From the NCBI GenBank assembly GCA_002099365.1, contig MSED01000006.1, positions 682,001 to 746,000 on the forward strand: a DNA stretch of 64,000 nt, written 5' to 3'. The DNA is from Phialophora verrucosa (taxonomy: Eukaryota; Ascomycota; Eurotiomycetes; Chaetothyriales; Herpotrichiellaceae). The translations under genes and the position numbers were made by a program. Positions 43,129 to 54,647 of the stretch are shown piece after piece. The notes beneath the pieces are model-generated. The model was not told the DNA's origin. It made no database searches and was given only the letters and a program-made list of their open reading frames with translations. Numbering within the stretch: the first letter of the stretch is position 1; every line of letters begins with the position of its first letter.

Positions 43129-45062
43129 ATGGCGTCGGCACCGGGCCGCCACTCACAATTCAATCTTCCCTTCAACGAGTCCGAGGCATCACCCGAGGGC
43201 AAAGAGACCCAAGGCGAATGGGACAAAGCCTCTACCGTTAAACCCGACGAGGACACCCGACTGCAACAAGCGGAACATGTGGGCAGCACCTTACCGGAAG
43301 AAAAGGCCGATGAGAAAGCCACCGAGCCCGAACCCGAGACTTTTGACAAAATTGAGATCACTGAAGAGGACTGCTTCAGCGAGCTGGGCTACTCATTCCC
43401 GGAATGGAAAAAGTGGACGATCTTGACCGTGATCTTTCTTGTACAACTGTCGATGAACTTCAATACCAGTCTGTACTCAAATGGCCTCGGAGGCATCTCG
43501 GAAGAATACCATGTCAGCGAGCAGGCCGCACGATGCGGTGCTATGATATTTTTGGTCCTCTATGCCTTTGGCTGTGAGCTTTGGGCGCCCTGGAGCGAAG
43601 AACTTGGTCGATGGCCTATTCTTCAGGCATCCCTGACATTGGTGAACATCTGGCAGCTTCCTGTCGCTTTAGCTCCCAACTTCGGCTCTCTCATGGTGGG
43701 TAGAGCTTTGGGCGGGCTCAGTTCTGCTGGAGGCTCGGTAACACTGGGGATGATCGGTAAGTGCCGACCGCACTGCTCTGTACCCTTTGGCTGACCTCCT
43801 GTTAGCCGACATGTGGGATGCAGACACTCAACAGTACGCGGTGGCTTATGTAGTTTTCTCGTCCGTGTTTGGTTCCGTTCTAGGACCCATCGTCGGCGGG
43901 TTCGTTGAACAATATGTCAGCAGTTGGAGGTGGACGATCTGGATCCAACTCATTTTCGGCGGCTTCGTTCAAGCCTGTCATTTCTTCTTCGTCCCAGAGA
44001 CACGTTCGACCATTATGATGGATCGGATCGCCAAAAGAAGACGGAAGGCGACGGGTGAGAATATCTGGGGCCCTAATGAGCTCGAACCCTTCAGAGATCG
44101 TTTCAGCGCCAAAGAAATCCTCATCACCTGGATCCGGCCATTCAAGATGTTCCTGACCGAGCCGATCGTCCTCACGCTCTCATTACTGAGCGGCTTCAGC
44201 GACGCCCTCATCTTCATGTTCATCCAGTCCTTCTCCCTAGTCTACAAGCAGTGGAACTTTGCCGTGTTCGCCGTCGGCTTGGCCTTCTTGCCCTTGGGTA
44301 TTGGATACGTCATTGCCTGGCTCTCCTTTATTCCGGCCATCAGGCGCAACATCAACGAAAGAAAGTCGAAACCCGGCGACGAAAGAGCGCAGTACGAGTC
44401 GCGCTTGTGGTGGCTTCTGTACACTGCACCGTGTCTGCCTATTGGCTTGTTCGGATTTGCCTGGACCATCCAGGGACCACCTATCCACTGGATTGGTTCC
44501 ATGATCTTCGCTGCCCTCGTCGGTATCGCTAACTATGCGATATACATGGCTACAATCGATTACATGATCTGTGCCTACGGCCCTTACTCTGCCTCTGCCA
44601 CGGGTGGTAATGGCTGGTCAAGAGATTTCCTTGCCGGTGTTCTTACAGTTCCTGCCACACCTTTCTTTGAGAGTGAGCCTGCCTTATTCCCTTGCCCTTT
44701 CGAGACGCAGAGGCTAACACGATTGTTGTACAGACATTGGAGGCCGCCGTCATCTCAGTTATGCCTGCACCATCCTCGCGTGCATCGCGACACTTCTCGT
44801 TGTCGCCGTTTATGTCATCTACGCCTATGGCCCAACCCTACGCAAGAGATCACCTTTCGCCCAGTCGCTTGCTAACGCGCGTGCCGATAATGAGGGTCGT
44901 CGTCTCTCCTACCTACCTTCTGCGTCCGGAACTTCGGAGTCTAGACGGCTTTCGAGGTCGAATACCAGTGTCAGTAGGGAGGCGAACTCGCGGAGACAGA
45001 GTCAAGCAGAGTTTGTCAGGCGACAGAGTATGCCCAGGCTCGGCAGTGGAATGGTTCGATAG
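43129..45062 (+). CDS. MFS transporter, DHA1-type
   Basis: Three exons (43129-43756, 43806-44672, 44734-45062; 1824 nt, codon arithmetic checked) give 607 residues. A hydrophilic acidic N-terminus of about 95 residues precedes twelve predicted membrane segments. Motifs include LVQLSMNFNTSLYSNGLGGI in TM1, a degenerate loop 2-3 (APWSEELGRWPI) and VGRALGGLSSAGGS in TM4. GPIVGGFVEQYVSSWRWTIWI in TM5 is the drug:H+ antiporter motif C region (seen as GPIVGGF). A basic Ser/Arg-rich cytosolic tail ends SMPRLGSGMVR. This family in fungi exports drugs, polyamines or metabolites; the substrate here cannot be told. It lies between a glucanase and an SDR, with no obvious cluster. Confidence 0.9.
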
Positions 45063-45770
45063 GGGTCGAGCCAGCAGAGATTGTGTCATGGATGAATGTA
45101 CAAACTTGGAACAGGGCCGTCTTTCCTCAACTTGGTTACATCCCGGGTGGATGATCTCGGGCAGAGGAAGCAAAAGCCCTGCGTTTTGGAGTCGTGGACC
45201 TAATTCGCTTGCGATATATGGTGTCTTGTTATCACCACTGGGCTAACATGGGTACAAGGCAAAAGGGGAGCCGGAAAGGAAATATACCCTGTACAGTACA
45301 TGTTGTACAGAAGACGACTGATGACCATCATTGAATGAAAGAGACAGATCCTCTCAATAGATCTTTTGCGGAGGTGAATCGAAAGCCTTCTGCCTACTTG
45401 TTCCACCCACATCGCCCACGGTGAACGAAAGTTCAACGGTGAAGGAGTCGCACTTCTTACAATAAATGCCTCGAGGCTGTCGTTCTGTTGTACATAGAAG
45501 CCCGAACAACCGGTGATTCAGATTCGGATTCAAATCGAAAAAGACTTGAATAGATTTCACGTTCAATGCATTATTGCTGTTTGACCTTTCTCCGTCTGAG
45601 CAGCCACGGCAGAGACAGACGGCGTGATACGTACGGATAGGTACGAAGGGGACCAGCTGTTCGCCAAAGACGGGCAATGCATTGGCTTACGGTATGTCTC
45701 TGACACAGGAGCAGCGTCTGATTCCATGCCCCCTACAGTTCCTCATAGTGTAGAGTACTTGCAGGCTCGC
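45063..45770. other. Convergent intergenic gap
   Basis: No gene seen between the MFS gene and the SDR gene. Confidence 0.5.
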
Positions 45771-46625
45771 TCAACACAAAAGATATCCACCATCACACGT
45801 GATTTCCTGGCCGGTCATAAACGTATTCTTCATGACAGAGATATAACATTCCGCCAGATCCTCCGGAGTGCCGACATTGCCCGTCAGGGTCTTTGCTCTG
45901 TACGACTCGAGGATCTCGTGGAGCCGGGCCCCGGCAAACTTGTCGAACAGCTCTGTCTTGACAGCGCCGGGGCACACGCAGTTGACTCTGACGGGCTTCA
46001 TGTCGTGGGCCAGCGCGTGCGTGAGCCCGCGCACGGCCGCGCCCACGGGCGCCATGGCCGTCCAGCCCGCCGTGGGCTTCGCGTCGCTCACGCCGCTCGT
46101 CAGCGTGAAGGACGACGCGGCGTCGATGGCGAGGTACTGTTTCAGCGCGAGTTTCGCCAGCATCGTGCACCCGACCATGCGGACCCTGTACACGTCTGAG
46201 ACGAGCCGAGGCGTCACCTCCGCCAGAGGGACGGTGCCGAAGCCCTCGCCGGCGGTCACGACAATGTGGTCTATCAATACTGGTTTCTGCTTGCCGGCAG
46301 CAGCAACACCACCACCAGCACCACCAGCACCACCAGCACCAGCGGCAACTTCGGTGGCAAAGGTGTAGAGCGCGTGGATCTGTTCCTCGACGTTGTCTGA
46401 GCTCAAGTCGACGGTCTTGCCGCGAATACGGTCGGCCGCGTCCGGATATGCTTGCTGGATCCGGTGGATGGCGCGGGTGACTTTTTCTTGCTGCGAACTG
46501 GCCACGACTACCGTCGCGCCATGCTCCACGGCTGCTTCGGCCACGGCAAATCCGATACCGCTGGTACCCCCGACAACGACGACAAGCTTGCCTTGAAGCT
46601 TGTTAGTATATTTGAGCGAGGACAT
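45771..46625 (-). CDS. Short-chain dehydrogenase lacking the YxxxK pair
   Basis: Intronless, 284 residues from ATG 46625. The Rossmann motif VVVVGGTSGIGFAVAEAA binds the dinucleotide. DHIVVTAGEG stands at the usual NNAG position. The end VRVNCVCPGAVKTELF, then FMTGQEITCDGGYLL, is normal for SDRs. The catalytic region reads SGVSDAKPTAGWTAMAPVG, so the Ser is present but the Tyr and Lys of YxxxK are not. A Gly/Ala low-complexity insert (about residues 92-107) is encoded by an interrupted CACCAG-type repeat at 46300-46345. Some divergent fungal SDRs share the missing Tyr. It may be non-catalytic or use different chemistry. Confidence 0.82.
   Translation of the reverse strand: MSSLKYTNKLQGKLVVVVGGTSGIGFAVAEAAVEHGATVVVASSQQEKVTRAIHRIQQAYPDAADRIRGKTVDLSSDNVEEQIHALYTFATEVAAGAGGAGGAGGGVAAAGKQKPVLIDHIVVTAGEGFGTVPLAEVTPRLVSDVYRVRMVGCTMLAKLALKQYLAIDAASSFTLTSGVSDAKPTAGWTAMAPVGAAVRGLTHALAHDMKPVRVNCVCPGAVKTELFDKFAGARLHEILESYRAKTLTGNVGTPEDLAECYISVMKNTFMTGQEITCDGGYLLC
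46300..46345. repeat. Short coding tandem repeat
   Basis: Interrupted CACCAG/CACCAC triplet-based repeat inside the SDR gene, encoding the Ala/Gly run on the minus strand. Absent from typical family members, so probably a recent expansion in a surface loop. Confidence 0.7.
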
Positions 46626-47308
46626 CACTGTGAAGAAGAAAGACGGAAAGGAAGTAATCTGCGTTGGAAAAGGTTCTGGTTCGGTTTAATTCATAACCCC
46701 GCGGTGGAAAACGGCATTGCATTGTGTTTAAATACTTTTGAGGCCGCCTTGAATGATGATGCTGGGTGCCTCATGAGACGCGCCGCATGAACACGGCGGA
46801 GTTTGGATGTGCGGTTTACTCGGCCACAGGACTCTCGCATGATTGGCCAGCCTCTGAAGGCGCAACCCCAAGTTCGTGCGGGCCATGACCCAACATGGAA
46901 ATATGATGCATTGCCCCAAGGCTTGGTTATTTGCTCCTAGTGCCCGGATCTTGGCGCCAGAACGGACGAGATCGGTTCGCTCTGCCCGAGGATCTTGTGT
47001 GTTTGGAATCAGTCTCGTGCCGTCAGTGAGAGTCTTGACACGTGAAACTGCCTCGAAATACACCGGAGTCGCTGTGCCTTTGCGGTTCGGAGGAACGCAG
47101 TACTGCCAGTCGCTTCGGCGGCGGAGCATCTTCTGGTCTGGGGGGGAACGAGCTTCGAGGAGGCTCTATCGATCGCGGGTGTGACGACGGCTCTGGGATG
47201 TCCTTGGGGGAAACATTTGCACCAGACGACGACCTCTTCACTAAGGATGGACCCAGTGGATTGACGGTTGATAGACGTCGACATCCTCATGTGTTGTCTT
47301 TAGTGCAA
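46626..47308. other. Intergenic gap
   Basis: No supported gene; contains the SDR promoter and the SPC3 3' flank. Confidence 0.5.
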
Positions 47309-48097
47309 TCATATTTCGACTACTGGAGTCGCCGAGCCAGCCTTTGGAGTTTTTGGTCCTTCCCTGTCCTTGACCACATCCGTCTTTGAGCCCTTCAGGG
47401 GAGGAAACTCGAAAGTGTCACTTCTTCCAACACCGCCGGCCTCCCATTTCCCTACTCTACCGCCCAGGTACCCCTTGTCCCATACCAGCGCCCCAACCCA
47501 AGGCTGCACGTTCCAGCTGACTTGCAGTGTGGCATTGCCTCTTTCGCTGATCACACCGCTTGGATCGGTGATTTGATACTTCGGTTTCTGATTCTGCAAC
47601 GAGATGACACCTGGCTTCACAATGTCCGTCGTCTTTGGCTTGGCGTTCGAGTCTTTCCTGCTCTTTGACTTTGACCTCGCGTTCTGCTTGCCGGGGAAGT
47701 ATTTCTGCTTCAGGTTCTGCCAAGAGTAGGGAGTTGACGTTGCAGGAATGATAGTGTCCCAGATGACGGCTTCAGAGACTCCGGCGTTGCCGTCCTTCCC
47801 ACTTGGGTAGTTCGCAGTCACATACACAAACAACTGCTTGGTATTCCATGTGAACAGATTGGACAGGTCGGCGTCGAGGTCGAACCTGATCTGCGCATAT
47901 TCTTCGCGCTTCGGGGAGTAGTAGTGAGGACGACCCTTGATGACCTGTACATTTCGAACCGAAATCGAGGCGCGCGGCGAGCCTGTCGGAGCAGGAACAG
48001 GGATGATGGAGAGAAGGGCAATAATGCAGGCAAGTGTAAAGGCGCAGCTGGTGAAATACCCGAAGGTCGTCTGGAGACGGTTGAGAGCACTATGCAT
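47309..48097 (-). CDS. SPC3: Signal peptidase complex subunit 3
   Basis: Intronless, 262 residues. A short cytosolic N-terminus (MHSALNRLQTTFGYFT) leads to one membrane anchor (SCAFTLACIIALLSIIPV) and a lumenal domain with the family blocks IRFDLDADLSNLFTWNTKQLFVYV (parts DLSNLFTWNTKQLFVYV) and EAVIWDTII. A Lys/Ser-rich insertion (KSKSRKDSNAKPK) interrupts the lumenal domain, as in other filamentous fungi. Spc3 is an essential ER membrane partner of the Sec11 protease, removing signal peptides during secretion. The gene diverges from the 48476 gene across 378 bp. Confidence 0.92.
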   Translation of the reverse strand: MHSALNRLQTTFGYFTSCAFTLACIIALLSIIPVPAPTGSPRASISVRNVQVIKGRPHYYSPKREEYAQIRFDLDADLSNLFTWNTKQLFVYVTANYPSGKDGNAGVSEAVIWDTIIPATSTPYSWQNLKQKYFPGKQNARSKSKSRKDSNAKPKTTDIVKPGVISLQNQKPKYQITDPSGVISERGNATLQVSWNVQPWVGALVWDKGYLGGRVGKWEAGGVGRSDTFEFPPLKGSKTDVVKDREGPKTPKAGSATPVVEI

Positions 48098-48475
48098 TGT
48101 GTCGAAAGGTGGGTGTGCAGAGCCCGGAAGATCTCAGGCTTGTGCAGATTCAGAAAGGAGAGATACGAGTATCATCGTCTGCGCAGATTGTGCATATCCT
48201 CCTCCTACCGGTTGCTTGTGAACACGTTGGAGAAACAGTCGAGCAAGGCTGCTGTGGGGCGCACGTTCTCGGAAAAGCTTCCCGAGCTCGAAATGCCCTG
48301 GGGCTGGTGATTGGCTCGTTGAGCGGGTCATTGCCCCGCAGATTCATGCACTCGCCCATGACATCAGTCCAAGTTTCAACAAGTCCGTCTTCCTCAAAAA
48401 GACTCGCCTGCGCCTACTCGCCTCGTGCGCAGCCTACGGTAAGTTTGTCGGGTTTATATTGTAGCCCCAGGCAAG
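48098..48475. promoter_or_regulatory. Divergent promoter, SPC3 and two-TM protein
   Basis: A 378-bp gap between two starts facing away from each other, so both promoters must share it. I see no outstanding motif. Confidence 0.6.
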
Positions 48476-48967
48476 ATGGGTCTCCCGTACTCGAAAGAAA
48501 TCCATGCGGCATTTGACCAGGTCACTCCACTCGTGGCCGCAGGATTCGAAGTCCTCCAAACCACCAAAGACATCGCCATCTTGCTGGCAGTGATACAAGT
48601 CGTGACAGCCCTGTCACTAATTTTGATCCTACTGGCTCTCATCGCCCTGTTATTCACCGTTAACCCAGACCTCGAAAAGGAGAGGGCGCAGCTGGTGACA
48701 CCTTTTATGCAATGGCTTGCAAGTTGGGTCTATAAATATGGCAGACTCGCAAGCCATGTCGTCAGAATCGTATTTGTGGTTGGGGTCTTCGTATTTGCAT
48801 GGTCTATTTGGCAAGGGCTGGCAACAGGGCATAAGGACCCGACGTCCGAAGAAGATGAGTCTGATGAGAACGAAAACCAAGACGAAGACAAGTCGAAAGA
48901 AGGAGGAAAGGATGGGAAAGATGCAAAGGAGTCGAAGAATGGAAAAGATGGGAAGAAGGAGAAATGA
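48476..48967 (+). CDS. Small two-TM protein with charged tail
   Basis: Intronless, 163 residues. A first strongly hydrophobic segment (IQVVTALSLILILLALIALLF, residues about 41-61) and a second (VRIVFVVGVFVFAWSIW, about 98-115) flank a loop with an amphipathic stretch. The last 40 residues are a tail of Asp/Glu then Lys/Gly/Asp repeats (KDGKDAKESKNGKDGKKEK). No family recognised. It resembles small fungal endomembrane proteins, but no function can be claimed. Divergence from SPC3 hints at, but does not show, an ER context. Confidence 0.72.
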   Translation: MGLPYSKEIHAAFDQVTPLVAAGFEVLQTTKDIAILLAVIQVVTALSLILILLALIALLFTVNPDLEKERAQLVTPFMQWLASWVYKYGRLASHVVRIVFVVGVFVFAWSIWQGLATGHKDPTSEEDESDENENQDEDKSKEGGKDGKDAKESKNGKDGKKEK

Positions 48968-49734
48968 TTCATGCACGCTTATCATTTTGTCGGTGCGTAC
49001 CACCTTCCCACAGTTCTGCGAGTATCCATTGTGACTCTACATGAGGTTGACCCCTGGACAAGTTGGTTTGCACGATTGCCTCACGACACGAGAATCACGA
49101 AGAGACGTCCTTTTGAGATATACGATTTTTGGTATAGCTTTGCTCTCTGGATCTCGTGGCTCTACACTCCCCGGAATTGCTGAGTCTTCAAATGAGCGGT
49201 TCTCAATTCTTCGTGTTTCTCATGGATTTCCTGTCTTCGTTCGGCGGACTGGAGTCGAGCGAAGCCTCTACTTCTTTAACCACCCTGTCCAGTCGAAAAC
49301 TAGGCTCTCACGCACCGCATCGAGAGGTTCTACGAGATCGGGATCCGTTATCACGCTTCCAACAGGGTGGACGTAATTTTCCCTTGGAGTACAGGTCAAG
49401 GCCGTGCTAAACACATAACAAAATCGAGCGATGACTGGCTGTCGTGGGCTTTGTTCCGTAGGCTAAGTATGCACTCGCCTCGTTAGATGTCCCTAATCGA
49501 CACTCAAGGCAATCATGGTTTTAACAACACTTCAACTGGAGAAGGTGATTTATTTTCATCCCACGGGAATCATCATGATGCCGCTGATAGCATCTAACGA
49601 CGCGCAAGATGCGCGTGCGCCCAAGAATCCACTATCTCATATGCCTGTCCGGAAATATACACGTACATACGTCTGGTCTGTCGTTCACCCTGACAATGTC
49701 CCCAGGAAGCTCGAATGGGTCACACTGGTGATGC
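48968..49734. other. Convergent intergenic gap
   Basis: No gene seen between the two-TM protein and CTK1. Confidence 0.5.
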
Positions 49735-52700
49735 TTAGGCGGGGGACATGCTCATGGGCGCACCACCCTCGCCTTCCGAGTCTCCTTCATCGTTTTCGTC
49801 ACCCCTTCGCTGATCGTTTGAAGGTTCGTTGGCCCTGAGCACTGTTGCTGAAGAACTATCTTCGCGAGCAGGCGGCGGAGGAGGCATAGTTTCCTTTCCA
49901 GCCGGGTCATCGAGTCTTGCCTTTTTAATGTCCGGCTCCGGCATCCCCGACTCTCTTGCTTTTCTCTTCTCCCTCTCACGCTGGTATTCTTCCCTCCGTT
50001 TCTCTTTCTCGCGCTTGTCGTTCTCTCTTCTGTGTGCTTTGCTTTCGAATTCATGCCAATCGCCTTCGACGTTCTCAAGCTCCACGGGCTGTTCAGGTGA
50101 CGGCTGCTCGGTAGTGAAATATTCATGGCTTAGAACTTCTTCCGCAGTGGGCCGCTTCTTCGGGTCGTATTTGAACATTTTCTGCACAATATCGAGGCAG
50201 GCAGGCGTGAAGACATCTTTGTACATAGCTTCGAAGACTCGTTTTCGTCGGTCAGTGGGTTGCATAAGTTCAAACCACGGTAGGTCCACGATTCCGGGCC
50301 ACACTGATCGGGTCGGTGTGCCGAGGACATTGTATGTCTTGTCAAGTTGGCTGAGTTCGCCACCCTCTCCGGGGAAGATTGCTTTCTTCGTGAACATCTC
50401 GACAAAGACGCAGGCAGCAGACCATATGTCCACTTCAGGGCCATATTGTGTTTCGCCGAGAAGGAGCTCGGGAGGACGGTACCAAATTGTGATGACGCGA
50501 TTGGTATAATCGAGTGATCGAGATTTGGTGTAGAAGCGCGCAAGACCGAAATCAGCATATTTCAGTTGCCCTGTGTTGGAGACGAGAATGTTGGCTGCCT
50601 TGATGTCCCGGTGTAGGACGCCTCTTCGGTGGAGATAGTCCAGCCCTTCAAACATCTGCTTGCCCAAGTTCTTCCTATGCGCCGGGTTGAGTTTGAATGT
50701 CGGATGGTTGATAAGACCTGTCAGGTCGTGCGACAAGTACTCAAAGACCATAAAGCACTCATTCTTCTCCACCATGACTTCTTGTAATGCAACCACATGT
50801 TTGTGCCGAAGGTGCTGCAGCAATCGGATCTCTCGCACAGCAGTTATGGGGAAGCCATCTCGTTCACCTTCCATTCGGATCTTCTTGAGGGCGACCTTGT
50901 CCCCTGTGTAGATATGAATGGCTTTGAACACTTTTCCGTATGTGCCTGCACCAACTACTGACTCATTGCCGGGCTTTCGGTAGTATATTGAGTCTGATTG
51001 TGCGAACTCGGGAGACAATATCGGTCGTGGACGTTTGACCTCTTTCCTGGCTCTCTTGTGAGGTGGAGAACGCGACCGGTCAGGTCTGCGATCATTCTGT
51101 GGTTGTCGTGGACCTTCATTGGGTGGTCTGCGATCTTGTGGAGGGAGGAATTTTCGGTCATGCGGAGGCCTGTTGCCTTGTCTCTCTGCGTCGCGACGCT
51201 CGAAATGCTTGGTCTGGTTTTTAGGTCCTGAAGGTGGCTGTACTGATGGTCGGCTCTCCGGAGGCTGGAATGGTCCCTTGGGTTTATTGAAATCTGCAGC
51301 AGGTTTAGCTGGAGCCTGAGGAGGAGCTTTGGACTTGAAGGCGAAGCTGAATTTTGAAGCAGCCGGTCCGGAAGGTGGTTGATCATTACCCTGTGTTTTT
51401 TGAGGAGTTTTGCTGACTCTGTTGGTCCCTTGGTCCTCCACTTGTAGTTCCTTGGATGGCCTGAAAGGATTTTCCTGTTCCGTTGCAGCAGCGTCACGGC
51501 CGTCATGCGAGGCCGTCTGCGAATGAGTCGGAGAGTTTTGAGACTGGCTTGTATGGTTACCCTGAGGGGTTTCACTTTGAGGTACAACCTCTTTCGCATC
51601 TGGGGGTGTCCATTGTAAATTGTTGAAATGGCCACCTCTGCCTCGTCCTCGAGGACCACCAGGACCACTGAATCGCTGGTCTTGCTGGAAGTGTCCGCCA
51701 CGAGGACCGTGACCACGCCCACCACGGTATGATTGTTGGTAACCGTGTTGATTACCTCGGTAGTAGCCTTGCTGATTTTGGTAGTAAGGATTCGGATTGT
51801 TCATGCCGCCTGGGCCAGAGTAACTATTCTGCCGATAGGGGGGAGAGGAGTTGTGCATCGCACTGCAATTTTGATTAGCAATCGAACAACATGATTTGAG
51901 GGACACACTGACCCATGACCGCCCCATCCGCCGCGTTGGTTGTGGTATGGTGAATTTGCTTGCGGTGAGCCATGGTACGAGCTGTTGGACGAGTACGGTG
52001 GCGAGCCACCATATCCCTGATGCCTGGCATCCATATAGGGCCGTTGTTGTCCTCGATGCGTGCCATAGTTGCCACGGTGAGGAGGGTATTGTCCGTCCAT
52101 GGAGCGGCCGTCGGCTTCGTCGACGACAGATGGAGGCCTGGAGGAAGGATTTTCCTTCTTGTCGGCAGGCTGTCCTCTACCCGGCAATGCACGGGACTTG
52201 ACAGGAATCGAATTCACCGATGATATGGGTGTGTCGATTGACGAATGCTTGGACTGGGGTCGTCGCGGTGGAGATGGTCTTGAAAGCGGGCGAGGGGAGA
52301 TGGATCGCTTATCGCGGTTGCGAGACGGCGAAGATGGGTTTTGACCGGCGGGGCGGTGCCTACGGTCGTCAGAGACGTGAGACCTGGCAGCAGGCGAAGC
52401 AGGGCGAGATGAAGGCGGATGGAGTTCTCGATATGGAGAGCGAGACCGACCGACTAGTGGGCGCCTATGGTCAATATCAGGAGATTCTTGACTGCGACCC
52501 CGTCTGTGACCTTCCGACCCAAGTCTGGCACTGCTAGCGGGAGAAGGACTCCGCGTACGCCTCCGTTTTGCTGATCGATTCGGTGAGTAGTCAGTCCGTC
52601 GGTCGGGTCGGCCCTCGAGCGGTCTTCGAGGTGTTGAGTGATGATGCTTGGGCTTTGAATAACGGCCGGGTGAAATGGATGACTTTCTACCGTGTGCTTT

Positions 52701-52949
52701 CCTGGGATCTCGGTCTCGCGAAAATTGCCGCCTCCCAAAGGGCGGACGGGTTTCGTGATGATTTCCTTCTCGACGGGACGCAAACTGTTCGCCCCCTCGA
52801 TAGATCGGATGCGGCGAATGCGGACGTTGGCCTCCGCGGTCCCAATCTCTGTTTCTATCCCGCGGACGGTGTGGTGGATGTCTCTCACGCAGGTCCTCTT
52901 CAGCTCGCCGACGGTGCCTCATTGATGGACTCCTTCGAGACCTCGCCAT
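49735..52949 (-). CDS. CTK1: CTD kinase catalytic subunit Ctk1 (CDK12-like)
   Basis: Two exons (52949-51913 and 51862-49735; 3165 nt, codon arithmetic checked) give 1054 residues. The 50-nt intron has GTCAGT, a GCTAAT branch and TTGCAG. The long N-terminus (about 1-640) is RS-rich, then Gly/Arg/Gln/Tyr-rich (RGGRGHGPRGGHF), a low-complexity region suited to RNA or condensate contacts. The kinase domain (about 655-950) has GAGTYGKVFKA, VALKKIRMEGERDGFPITAVRE (cyclin-binding helix PITAVRE), HRDIKAANIL, DFGLARFY and the T-loop VITIWYRPPELLLG. A charged coiled-coil-like tail follows. Ctk1 phosphorylates Ser2 of the RNA polymerase II CTD during elongation, with cyclin Ctk2 and Ctk3, in the nucleus. 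Confidence 0.94.
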
Positions 52950-54647
52950 GTAATGCGGGGAACCATTTGCGAAAGCGTCTGCAGGGAAGAAGGGAGGGCT
53001 GGTGGGGGGGTATTGGTCGTAACGTGGGTGTTCGTGAGGAAGCAGATGCGGATTTGGATGCTGGGCGAGTCCTGCGCAGTTTGGAGTTCAGCGACCGAAA
53101 GCGAAAGCGAACTAGCCCAAAGTTGCCCCCAGCTCGAGTCAAACCGCCAGTCGGAGTTTAGGGGAGACACTCACCTGTTGCTGCTGCTTCAGGCTGCCAC
53201 TCCCGCCGCATTTGTCGGCCTCTGTCCAGCATCGCCAACTCAACAGTCCCGTCGCGCCCGTCGCTCGGTGTCGGTCGATTCTTCACCCTCTTTTTACCTT
53301 TCTTTTTGCCCATCGTTACTGGATGCCTCCGGTAACGCTAATGGCAGTGATCTACCGTTCGATCTACAATCGTGCTGGTCCCGTGGTTGTCGCAAGACTT
53401 GCAATAAGCGAAGTCTTCAGAACGGCGCGTGTTGTTGAACGGCAGTTCAGCGTGCACGAAACCAAGAAGTCGAGCGACACGCTGCACTTTGCAGCATGAC
53501 AGCGAGACGCGACAAATCTATCTACGTGTGGAATTCCTCCGCGGCAGCCGCTACGATGAACAACAACAGAAGTCATCGCTCTCGTGCGGCTGCACTTCCA
53601 GCACTGCCTGTAGTAATGCCTTGCCCCATCTCCTGTGAATTCACCTCCACCAGCGCTTTATGCCTTTGTGCATCAGACATCGCCACTAATCAGTGCAAGA
53701 TCTGTTCACACGGCAGTGTACTCCAATGAATCTGTAGTCAGTCATGGTTCACACATGCAACAAATAGTAGCGGCTGTCGTTAGCATTGATTCCAAATAAC
53801 AACGCGGTAACCTGCGAGGATGAAAATCATCCGGTGATGCTTCGCAGAAGTCTGTCGTCTGTGTCCGTCAGCCGTGTAAAGCCGAAGGATTCGGATTTGT
53901 ACACGGAGCAAGAATTGAGAGCCGTTAGTTGACATGCATCTGCTGAGCTGCCTGTAGAGAGTCGACGTTGGGTCTTCCGGAGGTGAACAACATCTTGGAG
54001 GTTCGATCATAAGGATTGGGCGGAGATGTGCACGATGATGATTTGAGAAACACCAAAACACTGACATCAAACTACATATTTCAGAGAACTGCTGTTGTCA
54101 AGTTTCATTGAGTGCACAATCATTGGTCACTCCGGGTGTTTTGGAAGACCAAGAAGACCGATGCCTGAAGTTTGTTGCAACTTGACCTTGTTGACCGCCT
54201 ATTGTGACATCCAAGCAGGTTTGCACGAGTTGCCATTCGTCGTTGTCGCTGCAGCCGATTGTGGAGGCGTATAAGGATTTATCGACCGACCTAAGAAGCA
54301 ATATTTAAATAGCCGCCAGTAAAGCTCAAATAAATGGCTTCTGTTGGCTGCAATTGATAGACGCAAGGATTGAAAGATGTTGAGAGTTGCAAGGAGGAAT
54401 CGAAACTTGCCCCCGATAATTCATCTCTTTGGGTCGGGAGTGATGCCGCCCTACTGTAGCCCCCCGTACGAACTTAGGCCGGTAAAGCGGCGAAGGTGAC
54501 GCGGACCTCGTACCTGATCTCAAAACACCTATATTTCTGCACAACATCATTTCCCATGGCATGGAGCGCTGAGCTATCATGCTAGGCTCCGAGGCTGTAA
54601 GGCTCAAGACCTAAAATCTGATCATTGGGAAAATTGACCTTGTCCTC
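52950..54647. other. Intergenic gap
   Basis: No supported gene in 1.7 kb. The left end is the CTK1 promoter. Frames such as 52953-53438 antisense to the upstream region have no domain. Confidence 0.5.
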
